Source of the DNA: JBBDWZ01 sp050732575
Lineage (GTDB): Bacteria; Gemmatimonadota; Gemmatimonadetes; Longimicrobiales; RSA9
Length of the DNA stretch: 6,031 bases
NCBI GenBank assembly: GCA_050732575.1
Contig: JBOHRF010000327.1
Span: 1-6,031 of the forward strand
Direction: 5' to 3'
In this document: piece after piece, positions 1-6,031 of the stretch
How the letters are laid out: each line of letters begins with the position of its first letter
Numbering within the stretch: the first letter of the stretch is position 1
Program-made: the position numbers and the translations under genes
The notes under the pieces: model-generated
The model's input: only the letters and a program-made list of their open reading frames with translations
Databases searched by the model: none
What the model was told of the DNA's origin: nothing

Positions 1-1855
1 ACATGTTGAGGATGGCGGGGAAGCCGTGATCGCGCTCGATCAGCTCGGCCACCAGGGATGCCTGGTAATAGGAAAAGCCGATTTGCTCGGGATACGCGGG
101 CCGCACGAATCCCTTACTCAGCTGAGAGACGGGCAGCAGTTTTTCCTGTTTGTAGGCGGCAATGAAGCCGGGCTGCACGTCATCACCCCAGCCCGGTTTG
201 GCGCGGCGCTCTTCCAACACGGCCAATCCTTCGGTCAGCCAGCGCGGCACGCGATGATCGGACAGCGCCAGGTGGAACGCGTGCGCCAGCTCATGCCACA
301 GCGTAGTGCCCCAGTTGAATGTGCCGGCTTCACGTGCGGACGGTGAATCGAGCACCAGCACATTGCCGAAGGCGGCGCCCAGCGCGCCCAGGCCGGCCAG
401 TCCCACGGTGCGCACGGAAAAGTCGGCGTGACTGAAGAAGAACTCGATGCGCACGGGTCCATCCAGCTGCATTTGATAACGTGCACTCAGTTTCTGGTAC
501 GCCTCATCGGCCAATTCCGAGACGTAGGGCACCAGCAGATCGATTTCGCGCGGATCGGCCGCAATGCGGAAGCGGCCCAGCTCGACTTCGCGGAAACGCC
601 CCATGGTATCGAGCAGGTCCAGCGTGTTCTTGAACCACGGATTGTGGGGATCGCCGCGGAACGCGGTTTCCAGACTCTTCCTGCCCTCGGCAATCTGGCC
701 GAGTCGCATCAGGTTGATGCCCAGAATGCCGTGCGCGCGCCACCACGTGCTGTCCAGCGCTACGGCCTGACGCGCAAAATCGACAGCCTGCGCGTAGCGC
801 CGGTTTTGCACGCTCAGATCGGCCAGGGTGGCGTACAGCTCGGCGCACTTGGGATTGAGCTGCAGAATCTTTGCGCGTGTGGACTCGAAGCCCGCACGGT
901 CTTCACCGAAGAATTGCGCAGCCGCCAGCGCCGTGAGCGCCTCCAATGAGTTGGGATTGATCTTCAGCGCAGCCTGTGCGGACTCGAGGCTGGCATTGGA
1001 GTTCTCGATGCCGAGTCCGGCGCGCGCCAGCAGCACGTGCGCACCCACCAGATTGGGATTTACGGCCAGCGCTTTCTGCGCCAGTGCGGGCGCTTCCGGC
1101 GAGCCATCGAATTCGAGCGCGCGGGCCAGGCCCAACAGCGCGCGCGGATTGTTCGGGTTCTCGCTCAGGATCTCTTCAAAGTCCTTTTGCGCTTCGCCAC
1201 TCTGGTATTTGGCCAGGAACAACTCGCCTGTGGACAGCTTTGCTTCTTCATTGGTGCGATCGCGGGTTAACGCCTCACCGTACGCCTTGACTGCATCCTG
1301 GAAGAGCTGATAGTCGCGCACGCCCAGATAACGGACGGCTGTACCGACCGCCACCAGCTCTTCCGAGCTGAGCGTGCGCCCACCGTTGTACACGTCGATG
1401 AAAGTGTCGAATGCATCGAGTGCGGAGCCGTGCTGGCCACGCTCGAAGCCCAGAACGGCCAGACTGAGACGCGCGCTCAGGCTATCAGCGGCGCGCTGTT
1501 GCACGGCGCTTCGATACGCTACTTCGGCTTCGGTTGCTTTGCCCTGCTGAAGGAGCACATCACCCAACGTTTTTGCCAGTGCGGCGCTCACCGATGCGGG
1601 TGCCCGCTGCAGCGCCTGTTCGGCATCGGTGTATTTGCCGACCTGCGCCAGCGAGCGCGCCCATCCTTTCCAGGCGTCAACGTTGTTTGGCTCGCGCTCT
1701 GCAATACGCCGGTAGATGGCAATGGCATCATCGTACTTGCCCGTGCGGTAGGCGGTGCGCGCATCTTCGATCTGAGCGCTGCAGGCCGTCAAGCCAACAC
1801 CCAAACCGAAAGCAAAAGCGAAAACGAAAGCGAAAGCGTGAGCGTTGCGCTTCAT
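1..1855 (-). CDS. TPR-repeat lipoprotein with C-terminal gluzincin-type metallopeptidase domain (3' end cut)
   Basis: The frame is open from ATG 1855 to the window edge: 618 codons without a stop, with the C-terminus missing. The ATG overlaps the previous stop (ATGA) and has GGAGG at 1867-1863, 7 nt upstream. Residues 1-24 form a lipoprotein signal peptide: KR, then an alternating Ala-Phe core, then LTAC with lipidated Cys25. Ser26 follows, favouring the outer membrane in proteobacteria. Residues about 28-420 are repeated helix pairs of TPR type, for example ARTAYRTGKYDDAIAIYRRI followed by AEREPNN, and later LxxNPNNPRALLGLARALE and QAVDFARQAVALDSTWWRAH. From about 440 a peptidase-MA-like domain follows, with HELAH at 521-525 and E542 in RWLTEGLAVLEE. 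These are the two histidines, catalytic glutamate and third zinc ligand expected for a gluzincin. It probably acts in the periplasm at the outer membrane, with the TPRs binding substrate or partners. Confidence 0.85.
   Translation of the reverse strand, partial: MKRNAHAFAFVFAFAFGLGVGLTACSAQIEDARTAYRTGKYDDAIAIYRRIAEREPNNVDAWKGWARSLAQVGKYTDAEQALQRAPASVSAALAKTLGDVLLQQGKATEAEVAYRSAVQQRAADSLSARLSLAVLGFERGQHGSALDAFDTFIDVYNGGRTLSSEELVAVGTAVRYLGVRDYQLFQDAVKAYGEALTRDRTNEEAKLSTGELFLAKYQSGEAQKDFEEILSENPNNPRALLGLARALEFDGSPEAPALAQKALAVNPNLVGAHVLLARAGLGIENSNASLESAQAALKINPNSLEALTALAAAQFFGEDRAGFESTRAKILQLNPKCAELYATLADLSVQNRRYAQAVDFARQAVALDSTWWRAHGILGINLMRLGQIAEGRKSLETAFRGDPHNPWFKNTLDLLDTMGRFREVELGRFRIAADPREIDLLVPYVSELADEAYQKLSARYQMQLDGPVRIEFFFSHADFSVRTVGLAGLGALGAAFGNVLVLDSPSAREAGTFNWGTTLWHELAHAFHLALSDHRVPRWLTEGLAVLEERRAKPGWGDDVQPGFIAAYKQEKLLPVSQLSKGFVRPAYPEQIGFSYYQASLVAELIERDHGFPAILNM
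1808..1837 (-). repeat. Degenerate 6-bp tandem repeat encoding the lipoprotein signal core
   Basis: Five consecutive hexamers read, on the plus strand, GAAAGC, AAAAGC, GAAAAC, GAAAGC, GAAAGC. On the coding strand they give the alternating Ala-Phe (with one Val) hydrophobic core at residues 7-16 of the TPR lipoprotein. A two-codon unit means copy changes keep the frame but alter the length of the hydrophobic core. Confidence 0.85.
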
Positions 1856-2892
1856 TTGCGTGCCTCCAGCTGCCGGATGCGCTGGCTCTTTTCAGCCAGC
1901 TCGACCAGCAGTTTCTCCAGCTCACGCTCGTAGAGGGCCGGCTCCATACTGGCTTTCATGGTGCGCAGTGTGGCCACCTTCTCCTCGAGCTGTTTCTTTT
2001 CGTCATACAGCGCGCGCAACTCCGGATTGCTGGCCACGGCAGCGGGCGCGCCCGCCAGCCAATGCGCGCGCGCCACCAGCCCATCGCCCTGGCGCCCGTC
2101 CGGCTTGCTCACACCTTTGCCATCGCCATCGTCATCCAGCTGCGCGTGTTCGGTGAGCAACCGATTCTGCTCGTTGTACCAACGCTCCACTTCACGCGCC
2201 GCGTAATTGTATGCCTCCAGCAGCGACACCTTGTTGTCTTTGTCAGTATCGGCGCCATCACCGGTGTAAGCGGCAACGAAATGGTTGGCAAATACCGTTT
2301 CGTTGCGCTCCATGCCCGAACGCGTGGCGGTCACGACCACGCGGCCCGCCCCGGTGAGCACGGGCAGGAACGCGCCGCTGGCACTGGCCGTATTCACAAA
2401 ACCAATTTTGCGACCGGGCAGCTTCTCGAGCAGGCGCTGATAATCTTTGGCGTTCAAATCCGGGCCGGGCAGGTTGAACCGCGCCTCGCCGCCTTCGGCA
2501 CTGCCATGGCCAATCAGCACGATCAGCACGGCATCACTCGGCGAAGAGCGCGCAACCAGATCGGTAAACGCCTTTTCCACCGCCTCGCGCGTGGAGCGAC
2601 CGGCGTTGCCGCCACCCAATTCCGGCTTCTCACTCAGGTACACGACGTTGCTGGCGGCCATGCCGTGTTTGGTAGTCGCCGCCAACATCAACTTCGTGGA
2701 CCATTCATGGAACTGCTGGCTGTGGGTGGGCGTGCCCGCCGATCCCGTGATGATCAGCAGGTGCGACTGCTGCGCAGTCGCCGGACCGGCCCACATTAGC
2801 GCGCATGCCAGAGCGACACATGACGCGTAACGCGTGACCCGCCCCCCGTCACGCCCGTCACGCCCGTCACGCCCGACTCGCCCGCTGTTCAT
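1852..2892 (-). CDS. Exported caspase/legumain-like (clan CD) protein lacking the catalytic cysteine
   Basis: The protein has 346 residues. A signal peptide spans 1-40: an unusually long n-region rich in RDG triplets, a hydrophobic stretch 22-36, and an ATA cleavage site before QQ. Residues about 44-210 fit a caspase/C13-type alpha/beta fold. HLLIITGSAG is the first strand, VLIVLIGHGS at 122-131 carries the histidine (H129), and FVNTASASGAF at 165-175 occupies the place of the nucleophile motif. There the usual CxSG reads SASG, so serine (S170) replaces cysteine. VVVTATRSGMERNET is the next strand. Residues 215-226 (DTDKDNKVSLLE) match a canonical EF-hand calcium loop, and a second DxDxDG run is at 253-258. 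Residues about 290-346 are charged and helical, probably a coiled coil for partner binding. It probably works in the periplasm as a pseudoprotease or an atypical serine enzyme. Both ends overlap neighbouring genes by ATGA, indicating coupled translation. The clan-level call is good; the function is open. Confidence 0.75.
   Translation of the reverse strand: MNSGRVGRDGRDGRDGGRVTRYASCVALACALMWAGPATAQQSHLLIITGSAGTPTHSQQFHEWSTKLMLAATTKHGMAASNVVYLSEKPELGGGNAGRSTREAVEKAFTDLVARSSPSDAVLIVLIGHGSAEGGEARFNLPGPDLNAKDYQRLLEKLPGRKIGFVNTASASGAFLPVLTGAGRVVVTATRSGMERNETVFANHFVAAYTGDGADTDKDNKVSLLEAYNYAAREVERWYNEQNRLLTEHAQLDDDGDGKGVSKPDGRQGDGLVARAHWLAGAPAAVASNPELRALYDEKKQLEEKVATLRTMKASMEPALYERELEKLLVELAEKSQRIRQLEARK
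1856..1867 (-). promoter_or_regulatory. Strong Shine-Dalgarno site inside the preceding gene
   Basis: On the minus strand GGAGG (1867-1863) is followed by 7 nt and the ATG of the TPR-metallopeptidase gene at 1855-1853. It lies within the last codons (LEARK) of the caspase-like gene, whose TGA overlaps the ATG. It is the best ribosome binding site in the window and supports efficient re-initiation after the upstream stop. Confidence 0.8.
2848..2874 (-). repeat. 9-bp in-frame tandem repeat in a signal-peptide n-region
   Basis: Three perfect copies of GTCACGCCC (plus-strand reading) run at 2848-2856, 2857-2865 and 2866-2874, with partial flanking similarity. On the coding strand they give the Gly-Arg-Asp periodicity at residues 7-16 of the caspase-like protein. 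Because the unit is nine bases, gain or loss of a copy keeps the reading frame and only changes the length and charge of the signal-peptide front. Confidence 0.9.
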
Positions 2893-5180
2893 GCCAGCCC
2901 CCTGACCCGCCGGAACACCCATTCGAAGGCAATGAGCAAGAAGAGCAGGATGAAAATGATGGGCATATCCCAGAGGTCCATGCGCTCGGTCACGGTATCG
3001 CCGCGGCCGGTGTAGCTGATGTCATCGGCCAGCGTGGCCACGTTGGCCGGTGTGTAGTAACGACCACCGGTCTCTTCGGCCACGCGCTTGAGCGTGGTGG
3101 CGTTGAGGTGGGCATCGAAGAATTCTGCGCTGGACGGTCCAGCATTTACGTGCACCACATCGGCGCCCAGCGTGTGGTCGCCGCGCCGTGCTTCGATGCG
3201 GACCTGGTGCATGCCCGTCTCGCGCAGTGCCATGCTGGCGCGGTATTCACCATCGCGCGCGCCCGTCCATTCCATGGGCACTTCCACCAGATCACCGGAT
3301 GGCGTAGTGACGCGCGCCGTTACCTGTCCATCATTGACCTGCATGAAACTGCTGTCGGCCACATCGGCGGTGAGTACCAGCCGCTCACCCGGCTCGACGC
3401 GGTCGGAGGAAAGCGCGGCCTGAATGGGCATGGGCACATCATGCACGAGCCAGCGCGTGAGCTGCCGCCAGAACGTCTCATGGGTGAGATCCTCCAGCGT
3501 CATGTCGGCGTGCATCTGCCAGAGCCAGGAATCCTGAACCGGCAACGCGATGGAGATGCCACGGCCGTAACGCTGGTAAGCCAGAATGACCTGCTCACCG
3601 GCACCACTGGTGGCCGATCCCGACAGCAGCGTAGTGGCGCCGGGCTTGGCTTTGGTCACTACATTCGCGGCACTCAGGGCCGGCAACGACTTGTAGCGCT
3701 CTTCGGATTCACGCTCGGTCTTGGCCAGCTGTGTTGCTGCGTGCGTCAATCCCGCACGCGTGGGCTTGACCTTGAATTCGCCAAAATACTCGCGATTGGT
3801 GACGTTGCCTTCCAGCAGCACGGGCAACACTTCGGCTACCGGAGTACCGGCGTAACCGCCCTCGGAGAACGAGTGACGTCCGCCCAGGACCAGCAAGCCA
3901 CCACCGCGCTTGTTCACGAAGTCCGCGATCATCTGCAGCTGATCGTGCGTGAAGAAGCTGGCTTCAACACTACCCAGGATGAGACCGCGGTAAGCAAACA
4001 ATTCGTCGCGCTTCTGGGGGAACGCGGCGGCCAGCTCTTCCGGTGAATCGACCTGACGGCGCGAGTATTTGTTTTCCGCCGTGCGCGTCAACGAAACGAC
4101 TTGGATGTTCGGATCGTCCTGGGTCGCCAAATGGATGTACTTGAGCTCCCAGCGCGGCTCGCCCTCGAAGTAGAGGATCTTCTCCCTGCGGTTCTCTACA
4201 TCGATGATGGCTTCCTGATCGTTGTTGTTGGCGATGACCTCGCCCTGCATGGGCGTCACATGGAAGCGGAACTTGCGCGCACCCGGCTCGTTGGCCGTGA
4301 ATTTCACGCGCACGGTGGCCGCTTCTCCATCGGACGGCAGTGTGAACTCCTGACGCTCCACGATGCGACCGCCATCTTCGACGTCCAGACGGGCTTTCTG
4401 GCCGGAGTAGCCGTGCTGTGTGATCACGGCATCGACTACCAGTGAGCTGCCCTTCAATACCGTGGCCGGCGTTTCCACGCGATTGATCTGGATGTCCTTG
4501 TCGAATTTTTCGCGGCCCACGCCCACCGTGTAGACGGGCACGCCCGAAGCCTTCATGGGCAACAGCTGCGGGCCAAACGGGTTGGGCGCGTTGTCCGCGC
4601 CATCAGATACGACGACCACGCCGGCCAGAGGCACACCGGACATCTCCTGCCGGACCTGGTCCAGCGCGTCACCCAGCCGGGTTTTGGTGCCGGCAAACGA
4701 GAGATCCTGCACGCCCGCAATGCGATCCAGATCAGAGGAGAAGCGGAAATAGCGGAGCTTGAAGCGATTGCTCAGTGATTTGGCCAGCGGACCGGTGACG
4801 CCGAACGACTCGGCAATGAACTGGGTGCGGGGCCGCTTTTCGTCATCGGCAATGCGCATGCTGCGCGAGTCATCGAGCAGGACGGCCACATAGCTCTGCT
4901 GCGGCACCGCACGTTTGACCAGCAGCGTGGGCTTGAGCAGGCAAAAGGCGACCAGCGCAAAGATGGCCACGCGCGCCACGCTCATCAGAATGCGGTCACG
5001 CAGACCCGAGCGCCCACGCGCACGTGTGTACATCCAGATGACGGGAGCCGCCACAACAAGACCACCGCCCACCAGAATCCAGATCGGCCACGAGCTGGCA
5101 AACGTGAAATCGCCGCGCTCGAAGATGAGTGGCCGGTACTTGAATAATGCCTGGAAAAGCCCTTCCAGAAACGCCTGCAT
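2889..5180 (-). CDS. Inner-membrane protein with VWA domain and glutamine amidotransferase-like domain
   Basis: The protein has 763 residues from ATG 5180. Two membrane segments lie near 31-51 and 64-87, and a third near 739-755 precedes an RRVRGLA tail. The loop between the first two is arginine-rich (R53, R55, R57, R61, R63), so it is probably cytoplasmic and the bulk (88-735) periplasmic. Residues about 96-225 form a VWA domain with a complete metal-ion-dependent adhesion site: DDSRS at 103-107, T167 in TKTRLGDAL, and D193 in VVVSDGADN. An Ig-like beta segment follows (about 230-327). A class I amidotransferase-like domain (about 333-470) has ILYFEGEPRWELKY and LLVLGGRHSFSEGGY but no catalytic cysteine, so it is unlikely to be an enzyme. 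A second Ig-like part (about 586-690) and TGGRYYTP precede the last helix. This architecture resembles proteins encoded beside MoxR/DUF58/BatA and DUF4159 genes. The VWA site suggests metal-dependent protein binding. The stop overlaps the next start. Confidence 0.85.
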   Translation of the reverse strand: MQAFLEGLFQALFKYRPLIFERGDFTFASSWPIWILVGGGLVVAAPVIWMYTRARGRSGLRDRILMSVARVAIFALVAFCLLKPTLLVKRAVPQQSYVAVLLDDSRSMRIADDEKRPRTQFIAESFGVTGPLAKSLSNRFKLRYFRFSSDLDRIAGVQDLSFAGTKTRLGDALDQVRQEMSGVPLAGVVVVSDGADNAPNPFGPQLLPMKASGVPVYTVGVGREKFDKDIQINRVETPATVLKGSSLVVDAVITQHGYSGQKARLDVEDGGRIVERQEFTLPSDGEAATVRVKFTANEPGARKFRFHVTPMQGEVIANNNDQEAIIDVENRREKILYFEGEPRWELKYIHLATQDDPNIQVVSLTRTAENKYSRRQVDSPEELAAAFPQKRDELFAYRGLILGSVEASFFTHDQLQMIADFVNKRGGGLLVLGGRHSFSEGGYAGTPVAEVLPVLLEGNVTNREYFGEFKVKPTRAGLTHAATQLAKTERESEERYKSLPALSAANVVTKAKPGATTLLSGSATSGAGEQVILAYQRYGRGISIALPVQDSWLWQMHADMTLEDLTHETFWRQLTRWLVHDVPMPIQAALSSDRVEPGERLVLTADVADSSFMQVNDGQVTARVTTPSGDLVEVPMEWTGARDGEYRASMALRETGMHQVRIEARRGDHTLGADVVHVNAGPSSAEFFDAHLNATTLKRVAEETGGRYYTPANVATLADDISYTGRGDTVTERMDLWDMPIIFILLFLLIAFEWVFRRVRGLA
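2893..2903 (-). promoter_or_regulatory. Shine-Dalgarno site deciding the start of the caspase-like gene
   Basis: On the minus strand AGGGGG (2903-2898) lies 5 nt before the ATG at 2892-2890. That ATG overlaps the stop TGA (2891-2889) of the VWA gene as ATGA. An in-frame ATG ten codons upstream (2922) would put ten extra residues (MGVPAGQGAG) before an already long signal-peptide front and lacks this site, so 2892 is the better start. Confidence 0.65.
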
Positions 5181-5209
5181 CAATCGCTCACATCAAGGCT
5201 CGAGTGAAT
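5181..5209 (-). promoter_or_regulatory. 29-bp intergenic gap with weak ribosome binding site for the VWA gene
   Basis: This is the only true gap between genes in the window. Read on the minus strand it contains TGTGAGCGATTG directly before the ATG at 5180-5178. The GAG at 5189-5187 sits 6 nt from that ATG, which makes it a plausible weak Shine-Dalgarno site. A TTG codon immediately upstream (5183-5181) could also start the frame but would leave only 3 nt of spacing, so the ATG is preferred. No promoter-like -35/-10 pair or terminator hairpin was seen, consistent with read-through from the DUF4159 gene. Confidence 0.45.
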
Positions 5210-6031
5210 TCAATGACTCATGGCATATACAATGGTGTTGACCGCAATCTGATACGCGTAGGTCGACATCTGAAGTGGATAGCAGGCCTGCTCCATCCAT
5301 TCCCAGGCATCACCCAGGTCGGAATTCCAGCTGATCAACACGAGCATACGGCCGCGCTCGTTGAAGATGGCCTTCACCGCCGGAACATAGCCGTCCCGCT
5401 CGTAGTAGGGGCCACCGCCGCAACCACGACTGATACTCGGGACCTGCAACACCTTCTCGATCTGGTAGTACGCGTGAAAGATGGGGTGTGACATGGGCAA
5501 ATCGACAATGTCGTATTCGGGCAGCACGCGCCGGATGTTCTCCTCGAAGTTGGCCCATTCGTACGTGCCCCAAAAATCGTCGACGATCAGGAAGCCGCCG
5601 GCCAGAAGGAAGTCCCGTAAGCTTGTCACTTCCCGATCGCTCAGTCCCATGTAGCCGACTTCTACGGCATACACGAATGGAAACTTGCGCAGCTCTGGAT
5701 CATCGAGCTCCATGGCGTGATCGTTGGGATTCGAGTCGAGCTCACGCGCCAGCCGACCCAGCACGCTCAGGAACTGGTTGTCGGCCTTGGGATAGTCGGT
5801 GTCCCATGATCCGCCGCGGCGCCGGCCGAAACCGCGCATGCCGCCACTGGAATAGATGGCGCGCGTGAAGTAGAACTCGTTCTTGCGAATACCCGATGGC
5901 GCCGGGCGAGTGACCGCGCTGGCCAGCTCGTGCGCTATCTGCACGCTCCAGGAGTTGGCCGGGCGCGCCTTGGAGGAAGACATCAGCAACGCGGGCGTGA
6001 GCACACAACAGGCAGCCGCGACGAAGCCCAT
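5210..6031 (-). CDS. DUF4159 domain-containing exported protein (5' end at window edge)
   Basis: The reading frame gives 273 residues from an ATG that is exactly the last codon of the window. Residues 1-22 are hydrophobic and look like a signal peptide (VAAACCVLTPALLM, then SSSKA), but they lack the basic residues normally found at the front. The true start may therefore lie a few codons upstream, outside the window. Residues about 51-271 match DUF4159 as I know it: NEFYFTRAIY near 51-60, SWDTDYPKAD near 75-84, the strand-turn LLAGGFLIVDDFWG near 142-155, SHPIF, and a C-terminal DLGDAWEW followed by a YAYQIAVNTIVYAMSH ending. The family has an amidotransferase-like fold but no known enzymatic activity, and I see no GxCxG nucleophile elbow. 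The product is probably periplasmic. It is followed after 29 bp by the VWA membrane protein, a common association. The family call is firm; the function is unknown. Confidence 0.88.
   Translation of the reverse strand: MGFVAAACCVLTPALLMSSSKARPANSWSVQIAHELASAVTRPAPSGIRKNEFYFTRAIYSSGGMRGFGRRRGGSWDTDYPKADNQFLSVLGRLARELDSNPNDHAMELDDPELRKFPFVYAVEVGYMGLSDREVTSLRDFLLAGGFLIVDDFWGTYEWANFEENIRRVLPEYDIVDLPMSHPIFHAYYQIEKVLQVPSISRGCGGGPYYERDGYVPAVKAIFNERGRMLVLISWNSDLGDAWEWMEQACYPLQMSTYAYQIAVNTIVYAMSH

Noticed and set aside
26..1310. Several plus-strand open frames (26-346, 428-949, 828-1310)
   Set aside because: All lie opposite the TPR-metallopeptidase gene, whose minus-strand frame is open for 618 codons with clear TPR and HELAH motifs.
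1534..2799. Long plus-strand open frame of 421 codons
   Set aside because: It lies opposite two well-supported minus-strand genes with signal peptides and domain motifs. Its translation is low-complexity, rich in Arg, His, Ala and Gln, with no recognisable domain, as expected for an antisense shadow in GC-rich DNA.
2821..2837. Near-palindrome TGACGCGTAACGCGTGA as a possible operator
   Set aside because: It lies inside the signal-peptide coding region of a translationally coupled gene, is imperfect, and has no promoter next to it; chance in GC-rich sequence is more likely.
2842..2880. Tandem repeat considered as a CRISPR-like or iteron array
   Set aside because: The units are 9 bp with no spacers and lie in frame within a coding sequence, so neither a CRISPR array nor a replication origin is supported.
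2893..2922. Upstream ATG at 2922 for the caspase-like gene
   Set aside because: It would add MGVPAGQGAG before the signal peptide and increase overlap with the VWA gene. The ATG at 2892 has AGGGGG 5 nt upstream and an ATGA overlap matching the next junction.
3108..4046. Plus-strand open frame of 312 codons
   Set aside because: It is fully antisense to the VWA/amidotransferase-like gene and has no recognisable motif or plausible start context.
5181..5183. TTG start for the VWA gene
   Set aside because: The adjacent ATG at 5180 has better spacing from the GTGAG site and is the commoner start codon.

Overview
The window is a tightly packed, single-strand gene cluster. All four genes read on the minus strand, so the transcriptional order runs from base 6031 down to base 1. 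Base composition is GC-rich (about 60 % by eye). Every product has an export signal or membrane segments, and one is a predicted lipoprotein. This points to a Gram-negative bacterium with a periplasm and outer membrane. A proteobacterial (for example gammaproteobacterial) or acidobacterial host fits the gene content, but the sequence alone does not decide between them.

Layout in transcription order: (1) 6031-5210, an exported DUF4159-family protein that may begin just outside the window. (2) 5180-2889, a 763-residue inner-membrane protein with a von Willebrand A-type (VWA) metal-binding domain, Ig-like segments and a glutamine-amidotransferase-like fold. (3) 2892-1852, an exported caspase/legumain-like (clan CD) protein with an EF-hand loop and a C-terminal coiled coil; the usual catalytic cysteine position holds serine. 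(4) 1855-1, a TPR-repeat lipoprotein ending in a gluzincin-type metallopeptidase domain (HELAH plus a downstream glutamate) and cut by the window edge. Genes 2/3 and 3/4 overlap by ATGA, and genes 1/2 are 29 bp apart. There is no room for an internal promoter between genes and no terminator was seen, so this is very probably the middle or end of one operon.

DUF4159 proteins and VWA/amidotransferase-like membrane proteins are often found near MoxR ATPase, DUF58 and BatA-like genes, which would be expected upstream of base 6031. The inferred picture is a cell-envelope assembly. It would have an inner-membrane VWA protein with a large periplasmic part, two soluble periplasmic partners, and an outer-membrane lipoprotein with a protein-interaction scaffold and a protease-like domain. 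The biological role is not known from sequence. The most distinctive points are the caspase-like member without its cysteine next to an apparently intact metalloprotease, and short tandem repeats that encode the signal peptides of two consecutive genes.
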